From Chlorops oryzae (Eukaryota > Arthropoda > Insecta > Diptera > Chloropidae): a DNA stretch of 64,000 nt. The position numbers and the translations under genes were made by a program. Below the pieces are notes generated by a model that saw nothing but the letters and a program-made list of their open reading frames with translations, was not told where the DNA came from and did no database searches. Position 1 is the first letter of the stretch, and every line of letters starts with the position of its first letter. Positions 47,463 to 59,342 of the stretch are shown here, one piece after another. Where the stretch lies: the NCBI GenBank assembly GCA_020466095.1, contig CM035806.1, positions 124,547,407 to 124,611,406 of the forward strand. Reading direction: 5' to 3'.

Positions 47463-47966
47463 TTTTTATACTCAGCGTAAGCAAATCTTGTAACAACCAG
47501 AACTAAGCTCCGTAGATATAGACATATATATATATTCTTGATCGGGATCAAAAACTGAAACGATTTAGACATGTCCGTCTTTCCGTCTGTCCGTCCGTCT
47601 GTGGTCGGATCTCCTCCGAAACGGCTGAACCAATCAAGTCGAAATTTGGCACACAGATATATCGGGGTCCGAGTATGATCCTAAGTAAAAATGGAAGACA
47701 TCCACCCACTGCCACGCCCAAAAATGAATTTAATGTGTTTTCAGTAAAATGCTTGTCACTTGCGAACCACTCAACACATTTCATTGATATTTGGTGTACT
47801 GGTAAACTACGAAAAGAGACATATCCTGAAAAAATGGACGCCGTCCTCCTCGAGCTACGCCCAAAAATAAGGGTTTATCGTAACTTGTGAAGTAAAATGC
47901 TTAGAAGCGTCGGGACGCTGGGTATTTCAAAGTCGGGCTTGTTCGACTTTAGCTTTCTTACTTGTT
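47463..47966 (-). mobile_element. DINE-1-like element, family B, near full length
   Basis: It begins TTTTATACTCAGCGTAAGC (terminal hairpin side), has the TCCGTCCGTCTG core, and ends CAAAGTCGGGCTTGTTCGAC, CTTTCTTACTTGT. The flanks (ATGAGCGTTTTCGGA on the left, TCCGAAAACGCTCC on the right) are themselves inverted, suggesting it sits in another unidentified element. Confidence 0.8.
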
Positions 47967-48393
47967 TTTTTATGAAAACTGAAAGCACTGAAAAAAGTGC
48001 TTTTTCTGAGCCCGTGCTAAAAAAGGACTGAACATGCTCCGAAAACGCTCCATTTTATTTGTTTATTCAGTAAACGCTCCTAAATTAGGCTTTTTAGACA
48101 CAAAATTAGGATCGATCCGAAATTTTCTTGCTAGGTATAATCACACTGAGATAAAAATCAACCAGAAAATTGGTTGATTCAAAAGGAGAAAGATACAAAA
48201 CGACTTCAATAAGGAATTTTTTTCTTGTTGGAAAAAATAAAAATTTTTCTTTTTGAATCAAATATATTTCAGGTTGAATTGACATGATAATTTTCAAAAA
48301 TAAATGTTAATTGAAATTGTTGAACTTACCACGGACATAATTGAAATGACACGATAATTTTTTAAATAAAAAAATTTACTAAATACCTATAAA
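47967..48393. other. No recognisable gene
   Basis: Contains the inverted partner of ATGAGCGTTTTCGGA near 48037 and AT-rich DNA; nothing else assignable. Confidence 0.4.
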
Positions 48394-48889
48394 ACAAGTA
48401 AGAAAGCTACAGTCGGTCAGGCCCGACTTTGAAATACCCAGCATCCCGAAATTATTGGCGCACTATGTTACGAAAAATCTCCATTGGTGGGCGTGGCAGT
48501 GGGCGGGCCACATCATTTTTTTCCTAAACCTTTCATTCGCCTTGGTCAACCTACTTTGTGAATTTGAAGCTTTTTCCATTTTTTTCAGGACATGTCCCTT
48601 TACGTAGTTTACCAGTGCACCAAATATCAATGAAATGTGTTGAGTGGTTCGCAAGTTACAAGCATTTTACTGAAAACACATTAAATTCATTTTTGGGCGT
48701 GGCAGTAGGCGGATGTCTCCCATTTTTAATTTGGATCATACTCGGATCTTGATGTACCTGTGTGCCAAATTTTGACTTGGTTGGTTCAGCCGTTTCGGAG
48801 GAGATCCGACCACGGATGGGCGTACGGAAGGACAGACGGACATGTTTAAATCTGGCTGTTACAAGATTCGCACAAAACTAGTATACCCT
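48394..48889 (+). mobile_element. DINE-1-like element, family B, lacking its last bases
   Basis: Starts ACAAGTAAGAAAGCTACAG with a CGGTCAGGCCCGAC hairpin and runs to AACTAGTATACCCT, where the CCCAAGTATC end of the next element begins. The final hairpin is absent here and is not found at 55768 either. Confidence 0.8.
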
Positions 48890-51030
48890 CCCAAGTATCA
48901 AAATAGGGCGCTTCGACCAGCAGTAAGTCGCATCGACCTATTTTGGTTGAAATTTTTTTCCGGCCTTAAATGAGACCTAACTTTAAAGTCCGTTTAGAAG
49001 GTCCAAATTACCTTTATTTGACCAATTTTATGACTTCAAAGTCGTTTCGACTTACAAGTATGTAGATTTTATGTCGCAAATAGACAAAAATGCCCTATTT
49101 TGCGACTTAATATTGACTTGACTTTGACTTCAAAATTAGGTAATTTCTTTAGGGCAAACCGACCAATTTTTCGACTTATATGCGACTTTAAAGTCCCTGT
49201 GACTTATAGGGCAAAATAGGGACAAAAGTTGACTAATTGTATTGCATGCTGCGTCTTCAAAGACGCGCGGACTTGATTTTAGGACTTCATAGTCGATTTA
49301 ACTTTGAAGTCGAAATAGGTCACATAACAAAAAAATTTATGACCTATTTCGACCCAATGTGACTAATCTATGATTTTATATATATCACCATATTGTCAGC
49401 ATTGTTGCCAGAAGTGAAGAATTTTCTTGAAAACAAATACACAAATCAAATAAAAACTCCATACAAAAAATCTTCACAGATTTTTGGCATCACTTGAAAA
49501 TATTGATAATTGTAATAATTATTTTAATTTATTGTTGCCGGTATTCAAGCGCAACTTTTCCCTCGGAGACTTTCCAAAAATCTCTTTAGAAATCCACTTC
49601 AGAAAAAAGTTCTTTCGAGTTGGAAAAATCCGAATTGAAAAAAATCTTAAGTCTTCTAGCAATGACAATAATGACATTAATGCTTTGACTTTCTTTCGAT
49701 GCAAAAACAATTAAGATATATATATTAGGGAATAACGATTCTATTCTATAAAAAATTACTAGAGAAAAAATAAATAATACAAAACTCATAAATAATAAAC
49801 ATATTCAATCAAATAAAAATGTAAATACAATTCTTGAAGAATTAATAAATAATACCTCTCCCTCCAAAAAATAAACTTAAAATTCGAACTTTTTTCGCCG
49901 ATTCGAAATGGCGAGCGATAAAAAGTTATCATAAAAGAAAAAAATTGTTTCCAGTAAGTATTTAATTTAATTGCCGGAAAAATTATAAGTCCATTCACAA
50001 AGCAGTATAAAATTCCTTCTAAATGTATATCCCGCTAAAATGAGTATTTTTATCTTCAAAAAAGATTTTTGTTTTAAAAAATATTATATTATAATTGAAT
50101 TAAAAAATAAATTATCTTCAGTGAAGATATTTTTCTTAGCTTGTCAGAATTTTCGAAAGATAAACCTGGCAATACTGATCGTCAGAAATTCGCACAATGA
50201 CAAAGCATATCTAAGCTTGCGCAAACAAGTGTGTATTATCATTTTTCATTGAGGGATGTCGTCACTCTCGCGATTTCTTATACGAAATTGTAGCTTATAA
50301 ATAATTGTTTTCAGTTGCGTCGGAATACCCAACGGGAAAATACGTAAATCATGAACTTTGTAATTTAATGATTCATTTATAAATTCAAAGAAAAGGAACT
50401 ATGCATTACCAGGTTATCGGAACTTGTAAGGAGTAGAAGATTTTTGTTATATTTTCTATCAACAACAACCGAATTGACATATGGGCATTTCCATTCATGT
50501 CGAACGGGACAATCGTACGCATTTAAACTAGAAAAAAGTCAAAATATAACGGTTTTTCATTTTGACGAGTGGCTTATCTTATAGATCTTTATTAGCCCTA
50601 TAATTGGTGCCAAGGTTGATTTTGGCCAGATTTCAGTTTTCAAAATAATTGTAGAAAAGCAAGGCATTCGCACGGGACAAAAAACAGAAGTTTTTTTCGG
50701 GGGCAACAATTCAAATGCCGATTTCAGCGAAACCTGAGGTAATATTTTGATGGGATAAATTTTAGAATGTGGGGCATAGATATCCCTTAAAACTGGCTTT
50801 GATTTTACTCAAATCCGATTTATACTTTCTTTTAAATTTAGTTTTAATCTCGGTCGCATGGGACATGTCGCGGGACATTTTTTTCCAGAGTGATATTTTT
50901 GCTTTTTTGTTGCTCTTTTTACGAAATTATACATAAATAACATGAGCAAAATTTTTTTTAAATTAAAAAAGAAAAATTCAATGTATTTATTGAGGTGTTT
51001 TGTATCATTTAATACAATAATAAAAAAAAA

Positions 51031-51408
51031 TTAAGGGGAAGTGTTATCAGGAATAACAGAAACAGTTTGTTTTTCCGAATAAGCAGTTCTTGCTGCTTTT
51101 ATATATACACCATCGCAACAAAAGAAGTGCAACTGGGATATCCCTGGAATGCTTCTTACTTCGCGCCATTTTTCGTCAAAATTGTAGGACATTTCTTGCT
51201 TTTTGATTTCATCGGATGGCATATAATATATTTGAATCCCATTTATGCTTTGTTGTGCATATGCTTCAGCCAATCCTTTCAATTTTTGCCTAGCATTCCG
51301 CATTCTTTCATTGTTTTTTAATTTAAAGTTTTGTGTTTTTATTGCATCTTCCTTCAACTTTTCTCTCCACCGCTTACACCTTTCTTTATTTTTATCGTTG
51401 TTGCTCAT
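51031..51408 (-). CDS. Small basic protein of unknown family (125 residues)
   Basis: MSNNDKNKERCKRWREKLKE opens a strongly basic N-terminus (to about residue 45), then comes a region with IQIYYMPSDEIKKQEMSYNF and EKWREVRSIPGISQLHFFCC. The RCKRWREKLKEDAxK pattern resembles basic N-termini I associate with arthropod transposon-encoded proteins, but I cannot name a family. It lies in the interior of the putative 6.9-kb element, and CGCACGGGACA words occur on both sides. It could be a true element gene, an exon, or a relic. Confidence 0.4.
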   Translation of the reverse strand: MSNNDKNKERCKRWREKLKEDAIKTQNFKLKNNERMRNARQKLKGLAEAYAQQSINGIQIYYMPSDEIKKQEMSYNFDEKWREVRSIPGISQLHFFCCDGVYIKAARTAYSEKQTVSVIPDNTSP

Positions 51409-51577
51409 CTACATTTAAATAATATAAGCCAAGGTATTTACATAAATAAAAAACAATAATAATTTTTTTTTTAATTTCATACTTACGATGTCGCACGGGA
51501 CAAACTTTAAGTGTTGATTACGATCTCGAATCTTCTGATTTTGCTGCGATTTTTTAAATGTTTTAATTGTATACTAA

Positions 51578-52122
51578 AGCTGCAATCATTCATGGCATAA
51601 GACGGCATAACATAATCAGCTGGTTCTATCTATTCAATACATGTTGTATGCAAGTGGTCAGTGATGGCATAACATAACATAACAGAACAGAAGAAGCTGT
51701 AGAAAACAGATTTTTCTTATGCCGTCTTATGTAAGTTCGAGCCAGCTGATTTGAATTTGTGCTGCCAACTCCTTCCCAAAGCTGCCACATTTGCCCTTTT
51801 TATGAAAATCTCGAAAAGCCACAATTACTAATGTTGTAATATATTAAAATAGTATTAAGCATATAATTTTTTATGAAAGCAAAATATATTTTATTACTTT
51901 TCGGCATGTCCCGAACTGATTTACAAGCGTTTGTTAATTATTTCTTGAGAAATTGTGGAAATAATTTTTACCCCCTTTCCGCAATGTGCGCAAATTACAA
52001 CATTGCCTCTTCTGTGCTCTTATGTTTTCTTATGTCTTCACTGACTACTCAAAAAGCGCTTATGTTATTTTATGTTATGTTATGTTCTGTTATGCCGTCT
52101 TATGCCATGAATGATTGCAGCT
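51578..52122. mobile_element. Long-TIR MITE flanked by TAA
   Basis: Arms begin AGCTGCAATCATTCATGGCA and continue through TAAGACGGCATAACATAA, mirrored at 52063-52122. TAA flanks both ends (51575-51577, 52123-52125), which suggests a PIF/Harbinger-type target. ATAACATAACATAACA repeats lie just inside both TIRs, and a second inverted pair (TTATGCCGTCTTATG at about 51717) is present. Confidence 0.82.
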
Positions 52123-52125
52123 TAA

Positions 52126-53459
52126 GTCGCTGTTTGGAATCAAAATTTGGTGAGCCTACTTCAACTACTTTCGATGCTATGATAACAAGTGTTTTTTTTT
52201 GTTCATGTCGCACGGGACATCGAAAAATGCAATAATGAAAATGAAAAATGTACCGTTATTTTCGATTGCATAGTTTCCTATGCATTCTTTTTTGACTCTT
52301 TGTACCCCTAGAAAGAATTATGAGGCCAAAAATCAATGCATAATGTCTCCATTTATGAAATTTTATCAAAACTAAACATGCAGTAAAATCTCTAATTAAG
52401 AAAATTTTCATTTGCTCGACTTTGCATTCGAATATCTCGAAATGGGTTATGAATAAAGGTAAAGTGTTTTTAAATTAGTTAAATATGATTGCTTCCTTAT
52501 AAAAATATGGTAAAACAAAGTGGTTTCAAGAACTTTTAGTTTTTTTGTGCAGGTGGACCTTTCGGTGGAAATGCCCATATGCTTACAGTTTGAATTACAA
52601 TGGTAATGCACGATTTTCCTACGACATCGCTGTACAAAAATTCATTGCTAACGTAGTGGGTAGTTATCTTGCATGTTTAACTTACTTTGCTTACCTTTTC
52701 CCGTCGGGTAATTATATTCATGGGTGGGCTCACTAAAACAATTTTCGAAATTTTTGCCTTGTGTTGTTAGCTGGCGCCAGGATTTGGTGCTATAGTCCAA
52801 ACTTCTTATGGATATTTTACTTTGTGGGCTCAAGAAAAATACGTGGATTGGATAGACCTTTCATTTAAATTAATTGTGTTTTTAGAAAAATACAACACAT
52901 TAAACGACATAGAATTAAAAGATCGCAGAAAATAATTCCACTCTAGCCCTTTATGAAATTAATCATATGTGACGTCAGCATCTAGCAAAACAAAGTTTTC
53001 ACATTGCGCTATCACAGCATGTCAAGAAATGCCCCATGTATTTAAGTGTGTGTATGAAATATCAAGTCGAAATACCCTACAGGAAGCCTGTCGCCATATA
53101 GCCCCATGTCTATATTGACGTCAATATAGACAAGAGAATTAGTTCCAACGTCAACAGTATTTACGGGCGGTGTCATTATAGAAACTGTACTGTCAAGAGG
53201 TATAGTTCATCTTTATTGACCATGTCAACAACATGTCTCCTTATAAAGCGAAAGAGTACTCCTTTTGTCTATATAATAGTACCGACGTCAATAGGTCGTC
53301 AATAGTTCGTCAATAGATTTTCGGTCTACTGTTGACATTCAATGACAACTCAATGTTAAATGTCAATAACGCAAAGCATTCCGACGGGTTTAATTGGTCA
53401 GTAGTACTGTTGACGCAGTCAGTAGAGAAAGAGTATAGATTCACTATTGACATTTCCTG
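52126..53459. other. No recognisable gene
   Basis: Interior of the putative 6.9-kb element. Near 53060-53340 the words GTCAATA/TATTGAC recur in both orientations, possibly part of a further inverted-repeat element. Confidence 0.35.
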
Positions 53460-53770
53460 CAGGGTATTTACTTTCAGATCGGTTTTACGTCAAAATGCCC
53501 TAATAGGTCGAATAGATTTCAAAATGCTGTAATAGCTCGAAATTACCTATTAGCGCTTAAATAGATAATAAATGCCATAATAGGGCTATTTCAAGTCGAA
53601 AAGCGCTAACAGAGCACTTTAGGTCAGAAATTTTTGTGACTTTAAAGTCGCAAATACCTAATTTGGTAATTTCGACTTATAGGTCGCAATATCAAAGTCG
53701 ATGTTACCTATTTGGTCAGAAAAATAAATAATTTGCACTTTGTGGTCGCTTTTTACCAAGTATTACCAAG
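53460..53770. repeat. AAGTCG-type tract, internal copy
   Basis: CCCTAATAGGTCGAATAG, GACTTTAAAGTCGC and CGACTTATAGGTCGC repeat the vocabulary of the elements at 40.2 and 48.9 kb. It may be part of a diverged third copy. Confidence 0.6.
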
Positions 53771-54329
53771 TATGAGAAACGAGCTAATAGGCAATTCACC
53801 ATAGGAAACAACAACCACACGGCATACCAGGCAATCCACCACGATGCCTCTTTGGGCATTATTGTCGTCTCTAGAAATTGGGCAAGTACAAGCAGTTAGT
53901 TTTTTTTTAGGGATTTTTTTTCATTTATAACCGGAGAAAATCAGATATTATATAGTTTTTTTAAGAATGATTATACCATTTTAAACTGTAGAATTTCTTT
54001 TAACATTTATTTTTTCTTTTTTGTATTAGAAAAATTCACGTACTACAAAAAACTGATTTCCGAGTTTTTGGTCTTGTTTAATTTAGACGTGAGTGTGGCA
54101 TCCATGGAGAACAGATGGTGCCAAATGGAACGAGTCAATAGTGCAAATCGATGGTGAAAATAGTAACCGACAACAATTTGAACGCTTAGCTTTTAGAAAT
54201 GAGACTTTCTGTCTGTCTGATTTTCAAAGGTATCCCTTCGTTCTAGGGTTTGCTATAAAATTCTTAAATGCTGCTCTAAGACCAACATTTTTTTTATATA
54301 CTTAGTGGAATTATTTATTTGGACTTATT

Positions 54330-54693
54330 TAAAGGCATAAATTGTAGATTCCAAATCTTAGAAAAGTGGCCGCGCCAAAAGGCGTTATTCGGAAATAGAA
54401 TTTTACACCAAAAATTCAGATGGCCCTTGCACCAAAGACAGAATACATACTTCTTATATAATCGTTGAGATCCTCTACAAAATTTGACCTAACCGGACGA
54501 TTTTTAAGGGTTCCTCCAGCACTACGGTCTGCCTCAAAAATCATCTGAATTGTGTAAAGCTACAATCTTTCGATATATTTTTGTGGAATGAGAAAGTTGA
54601 GCTTTGTTTTAGCCTTCGATTAAAAAATATATAGATGTTTATCTTTGTAGGGTATTCTATGGTCAGGTTCGCTTTACTATAACACCCTTACTT
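54330..54693 (-). mobile_element. Old DINE-like family A copy
   Basis: Degenerate family A words (AAAAGTGGCCGCGCCAAAAG, GGTTCCTCCAGCACTACGGT, CTTTACTATAACACCCTTAC) in minus orientation, much more diverged than the other copies. Confidence 0.6.
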
Positions 54694-55767
54694 TTTTAAT
54701 TTTGGAACATGCATTTTAAAAATATATAAATTCCTTTAATGTCGAATTATCTTGCTTTTTATTTGGTTTTATTTTGTTTTAAGAATTCTTTTGAATACTC
54801 GGTTCAGTATCGATAAAAGCTTTGTGCTTAGAGTAACATATTTGTGCATCGCTGACGAAATCGTTCAATTTAAATGCAATATTGAATACTGATTTACGAG
54901 GGTCACAGATGCTCAAATGTACCCTAAAATGAAGGAACATCCTCTACTTTGTTGTTTGCAACTTCAATTTTACCTAAAAAGGGTCATACTGTAATGTTAT
55001 GGCATGTTTAAAAATCGCAAATTCTTCGACTTATTTTTGACAGTCAGCTGATTTTTACTCAACTTCACCACACCATTTGGAGCCATATAGCATTTTCACA
55101 GGCTTTCCCATACTGTAATACTTGCTTTTTACGCTTCTACATCTTTGTTCGTGTAACAGCTGCTTTAGAGCTACATTTTTGTATGGAAAAATATTTTTAT
55201 TTAATAAAATTTTTTTTTTATCTTTCTTAATTGGAAAGGCCCATGAAAAATAAGAGGTAGAAGGAACGATTTTACCATAAATTTTGGCTGGCTTATGTGT
55301 TTCGCTCTTTGCCATCGAGAAATGTGTTTGCATAAAGTATTTTATTTATTTGCATTTCATTTAATAGAAGTAATTTCATTGAAAATGCTTTATTCATTTC
55401 AAGACAAGTTCATGGGAATGAGAACGAAATAATTATTTCGATTACAATCGATACATATGTATATCGCTCACTCTCTTTTCACTTTTCATTCACTTTTTCT
55501 CTCTCCAACTTCATTTTACTCATAAGTCGAATTAGGTCGCAAATTGGTCATTTAGACGTCGTACGACCTCTTTTCGCCGTAACTTTGAAGTCGCAATGCC
55601 CTAATGTGCCCTGTTATTACCGCTAAGCGACTTCCATTCTATTCCCCACTTACGTCGCAGCGACGTAATACGGACGTAATTTTGCCCTATTTAGGTTAGG
55701 TCTAGAAAATATTGGGACCTAAAGTAGGTAAGAATTTACCAATTTTCGACCTATTTTGCTACTTGGG

Positions 55768-56287
55768 ATTGGAACAAACTTATTTCAAGTTCAAAGCAAA
55801 TGTCTCCAGACTCTGGAGTCCAGAGCCCTCGGCTGAGCATAATCCCAAAAATAGGCGTCGGGTGGATTTACCCGATTTGCGCAATGTTTAAAAAGCTCTA
55901 AAATGTATAAATACATATGTTATACGTCATATTTTATAAAGCAAATGAGAATTAAACACAACGTAATGAAAAGTAATTAAACATATTTCCTTTCAAATCA
56001 ACCAATGATGTTGTTGACCCAACCATTTTTCTTTTGAAATTTTTGTTCTGCTCGAAAATCTAAAGGACTGTGAATAACAAAGCGCGACCTTTAAAAAAAA
56101 AATCATGGTTACGTTCGCTCAGTGCACTGGGCTTGTGAATATTCTTGAACACAGCTCGTGCCTAGCAGGTTAAATGCCCCGTTGGGGAGGAGAAAATCGA
56201 AGAGGGCTAATTTGGCGAGGGGTGCATGAAGAACAATAACAAAAATATGCTCACAAAAGTTCGATAAAAAAATAAAAGCGTACGAAC
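55768..56287. other. rols intron sequence
   Basis: No repeat or exon recognised between the palindrome-rich element and the rols exon at 56288. Confidence 0.45.
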
Positions 56288-56442
56288 CTGTTGCATATAT
56301 TTTGCGAGTATTGCAGCGGCGTTGGCGCGCTGAACTTGTGATCTCAACTGCGGTTGCGGTGAGCCCAGCGGACTGACAATTGTTGAAGTCGAACCACCGA
56401 TACCGGTATCATATCCACCTTGAGCGTTAAGGCCGTCAACAT
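56288..56442 (-). CDS. rols: rolling pebbles (rols), internal exon after the RING
   Basis: The acceptor TTCTTCATTTCAG precedes AT GTT GAC in phase 1, joining to the preceding G as Asp. The exon reads VDGLNAQGGYDTGIGGSTST to RANAAAILAKYMQQ, with donor CAG/GTTCGT (56287) in phase 0. The next coding exon in phase 0 is 22 kb away at 34243. A DINE-like element lies only about 40 bases upstream of the acceptor without breaking its pyrimidine tract. Confidence 0.85.
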
Positions 56443-56479
56443 CTGAAATGAAGAACAATTGAGCAAAAACAAAAAAAAA

Positions 56480-56948
56480 ACAAGTAAGGGTGTTATAGTC
56501 AGGCGAGCCTGACAATAAAATACCCACCACGCCCACTTTTCCATTTTTTTTTTTTGCAATTCTAATCGGAGGCTTAAATATACGGTCAAATTCTAAGTTT
56601 CATTGAAATATTTCAAAAAAGTCCGATTTTGAGGCAGTTTTGGGATTTTTGTGACAGACCCTAGTGCTGCAGGTATCCCTAAAAATGGTCCGATCGGGTC
56701 CATTCTCGACTTGTTCTTACTCATGTCGCCGTGAGCACGCATACCAAATTTTGTCAAGATAGCTCAACTCCTTCGATAAGATAACTGTATACAGACAGAC
56801 AGACAGACGGACATGTCAAAATCGAATCTCCTGGTGACGCTGATCATTTCTATATATATTTTGTATGGTCTATCTCGACTGGTTCTGGGTGTTACACACA
56901 ACCACACAAACGCAATATACCCTCAACACAGAGTGTGTCGGGTATAAA
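56480..56948 (+). mobile_element. DINE-1-like element, family A, internally deleted
   Basis: CAAGTAAGGGTGTTATAGTC with the full 5' hairpin, a deletion just after AATACCC, then family A sequence to GTGTGTCGGGTATAAAAA. It lies in the 0.7-kb rols intron between the RING exon and the next. Confidence 0.85.
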
Positions 56949-57136
56949 AAAAAACAGGAAGGGGAAATTTCTCTTTTTTTAAAGCAGAGTTAAAGGGGTA
57001 AAAAATATAGACACAGTTTATATGAGCACATAAAAAAAAACCTTTTCAGAAAACTTGTCCTGATGGCGGTTAATTTTTCTTTTTTTTTTTCTTTTTGCAA
57101 TTCTTTACATACATGCATACACTTGTATGGACATAC

Positions 57137-57319
57137 CTTTAAGCGAACCGTTCATGCACATCGGACACTGGTCGTTGCGAAACATGCAAGAATAGCAAAC
57201 CTCATGTCCGCACATATCGATCAATTTGCGTCGCTTTCCCTTGTCAAACGCGATCCGGCAACTGGGGCAGATCGTTCCACTCGCATCGTGCTCCAAGAGT
57301 CTACGTATCGATTGAAGGT
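57137..57319 (-). CDS. rols: rolling pebbles (rols), RING-finger exon
   Basis: The acceptor TCTCTTTGCAG precedes AC CTT CAA TCG (57319, phase 1). The exon carries a compact C3HC4 RING: ICPSC, then after 12 residues MCGHEVCYSC, then after six residues CPMC. All eight zinc ligands are present. The donor AAAG/GTATGT at 57136 is phase 1. RING, ankyrin and TPR in this order identify Rols/Antisocial. Earlier exons lie upstream of 57319 and were not found in the window, so this is the first visible coding exon. Confidence 0.9.
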
Positions 57320-57418
57320 CTGCAAAGAGATAAAAGAAAAAAACAACAATGTTCAGTTATAATATCCTTAAAAAGGCATAAAGCCTTTCCACCTTTTATT
57401 TATTAATTTTTTTTTTAA

Positions 57419-57614
57419 CCCTCATCGGTTCCCTCAAAATGTTGTCGAATTGGTTCTTGTGTATACGTCCGTATACACAATTATTTTTACCCTTAAAGAT
57501 ATTACAAATAAAAAAATTTAACCGATTTTCAGTATATTACATTGACTGGTTGTCGTTATATTCCATTTGAAAGTTAAAAATTGTATGCGATCGTATACAA
57601 GGAACCGATTAGGG
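57419..57614. mobile_element. TTAA-flanked MITE (piggyBac type)
   Basis: CCCTCATCGGTTCC and GGAACCGATTAGGG form the ends, with TTAA at 57415-57418 and 57615-57618. A GTATACGTCCGTATAC palindrome is inside. 196 bp, non-coding, in the rols upstream intron. Confidence 0.87.
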
Positions 57615-57618
57615 TTAA

Positions 57619-59342
57619 GATGTACGGTGAAGGCGGGAAAAATTTACTTCAAAGCTGTCGCATTTTAAAGTTTTCATAACAAACCTTTATTCGTTTCCGA
57701 ATGCACTATGAGTTTAAAACGCTTGAATTCCAATTGAATGTAATAAATTTTGGTAAATATTTCCCATTAAATCCAAATCCAATACTTATAAATAGGGTGC
57801 TAAAAAAAGGATTTTCCCGCGAAAATTTAATATTTCGCTGGATTTTTAGCATTCAAAAAAAGGATAAAAGAAGGATCAGCTGAGATTAAAAAGAGAGGGC
57901 TCCCCAAATAAAAAAAATTAAGGAAATTAGTCCTTAAGCTTTTTATACGTTAAGAAATTTCTATAATATAACAAACTTTCGATGGCTAGGGACGCAAGAG
58001 GAAGAGAGAAAAACTCTCCCATACCACATTCCCACGTCTCTAGCCTACAAGAAGTGTGTTTCATTATCAAATGTGAAGACATGTTAATAGCGAATTTCTT
58101 CTCACACGGTCATTCACATTACTTTCATACATTAAATACCGTACCGATAGCTCTTTTTAGCTCACAAAAAATAGTGTTACCATTTTCGAAGAATGTGTGC
58201 AATTATGACAGAAAATGTTGCGTTGGAAGTTATATGTATATGTTATAGTCAAACCCCGAAGCTCCGCCAATCCTCAGGTTTGACAAGAAGTCTTAGTCAA
58301 AGTCCGAAACAATATCTTTATTCTACCTTTGACTAACGAATTTTGGTCAATCTTAGGATAGACTAGTTTGGCCAGTCAAACGCCGAAACTCAATTTTATG
58401 AATTCGAGGTTTGATCAGTCAAACCTAAATTAGGTATGAAAATGTGTTAGCTTATTAGATAGGTATAATAACATCATATTTTTTAGTTTTAATGCTTAAT
58501 GTTTCAATCAGGGACCGTAATAATTATGACTTTTAGATTAAAAATCAAAAATGAAATATAAAAATAAATCTTATTATTGATTTTTATTTTAAAAAATCGA
58601 AATAAAAATCATTTTGCTATAGCGCTGCTCATTACTCATTTTCTTCATAATGATTTTTGTTGGTTGAAAATCAATGCCATAAGGCTACAGTTCTGCTAGA
58701 AATACCTGCGGAAATTCCTAGGCTATTTCGCAAAGGAAAAAAAAATGATCATGAAATTTGTACAGGCAACCCTGACGTGAACGGCTGATTTGAATTGAAT
58801 TAAAAATGGAAAATTAGATTTCATATTATATCAAAGTTTTGATTTTTGGAGTAGTGGGCTTTTCCGAGAGTTGTTCTAAGTCTGCAAAGCTAAATTCCAA
58901 AACAATTGATTTCGTTTGAAGCAAATACGTTGCATATGTTTTCCCGCCTTCAAAATATAATCAAGTGGAATTTACCCCATTCATGAAAATATTCATTACG
59001 GAATTTTTTGTGAAATTTTTAATCACCACTGGTCACCCTCTACACCGTGTTTGATAATTTAAAATGTCTTGACTTTTGTCGTTTATAACTTCAAATTGAT
59101 TTTAACGTTTAAATTATTTTTCTCGAACTCGTCTCGATATCTTCGGGGGTCCAAAATCACGACATCGAGAAATTTAGTTTTCTCGAATTCGTCTCGATAT
59201 CGTTACGATATCATCTTCGTTTTTGTGTTTATTGGGTCCCCACAGCTATCAGTCGTTTTCAGTCGCACTCATTTCGACAATTCTCTCTGTCGTATTCGCT
59301 CTTATGTATTCTTATCAAACCTACAAGCAAATTAAAAAAAAA
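57619..59342. other. No recognisable gene
   Basis: Presumed rols intron or 5' region. AGTCAAACNCCGAA-like words occur four times between 58247 and 58430, and CTCGAANTCGTCTCGATATC occurs twice (59121, 59187). No coding exon that would join the phase 1 acceptor at 57320 was found. Confidence 0.4.

Larger units (their letters stand above)
48890..55767. mobile_element. Possible 6.9-kb relative of the AAGTC-palindrome element
   Basis: The left end CCCAAGTATCAAAATAGGG plus about 440 bases match the right end of 40177-41287 inversely. The right end (about 55400-55767, closing CTATTTTGCTACTTGGG) matches its left end inversely. Order and orientation fit one larger element with about 6 kb between. The flanking dinucleotides (CT left, AT right) do not match, so two separate copies with a rearrangement remain possible. 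The inside holds a 125-codon frame, a TAA-flanked MITE, and an old DINE, all nested. Confidence 0.5.

Noticed and set aside
46343..47572. 409-codon minus-strand frame
   Set aside because: Its ends are DINE family B sequence and its middle is GA/GATAGAAA microsatellite.
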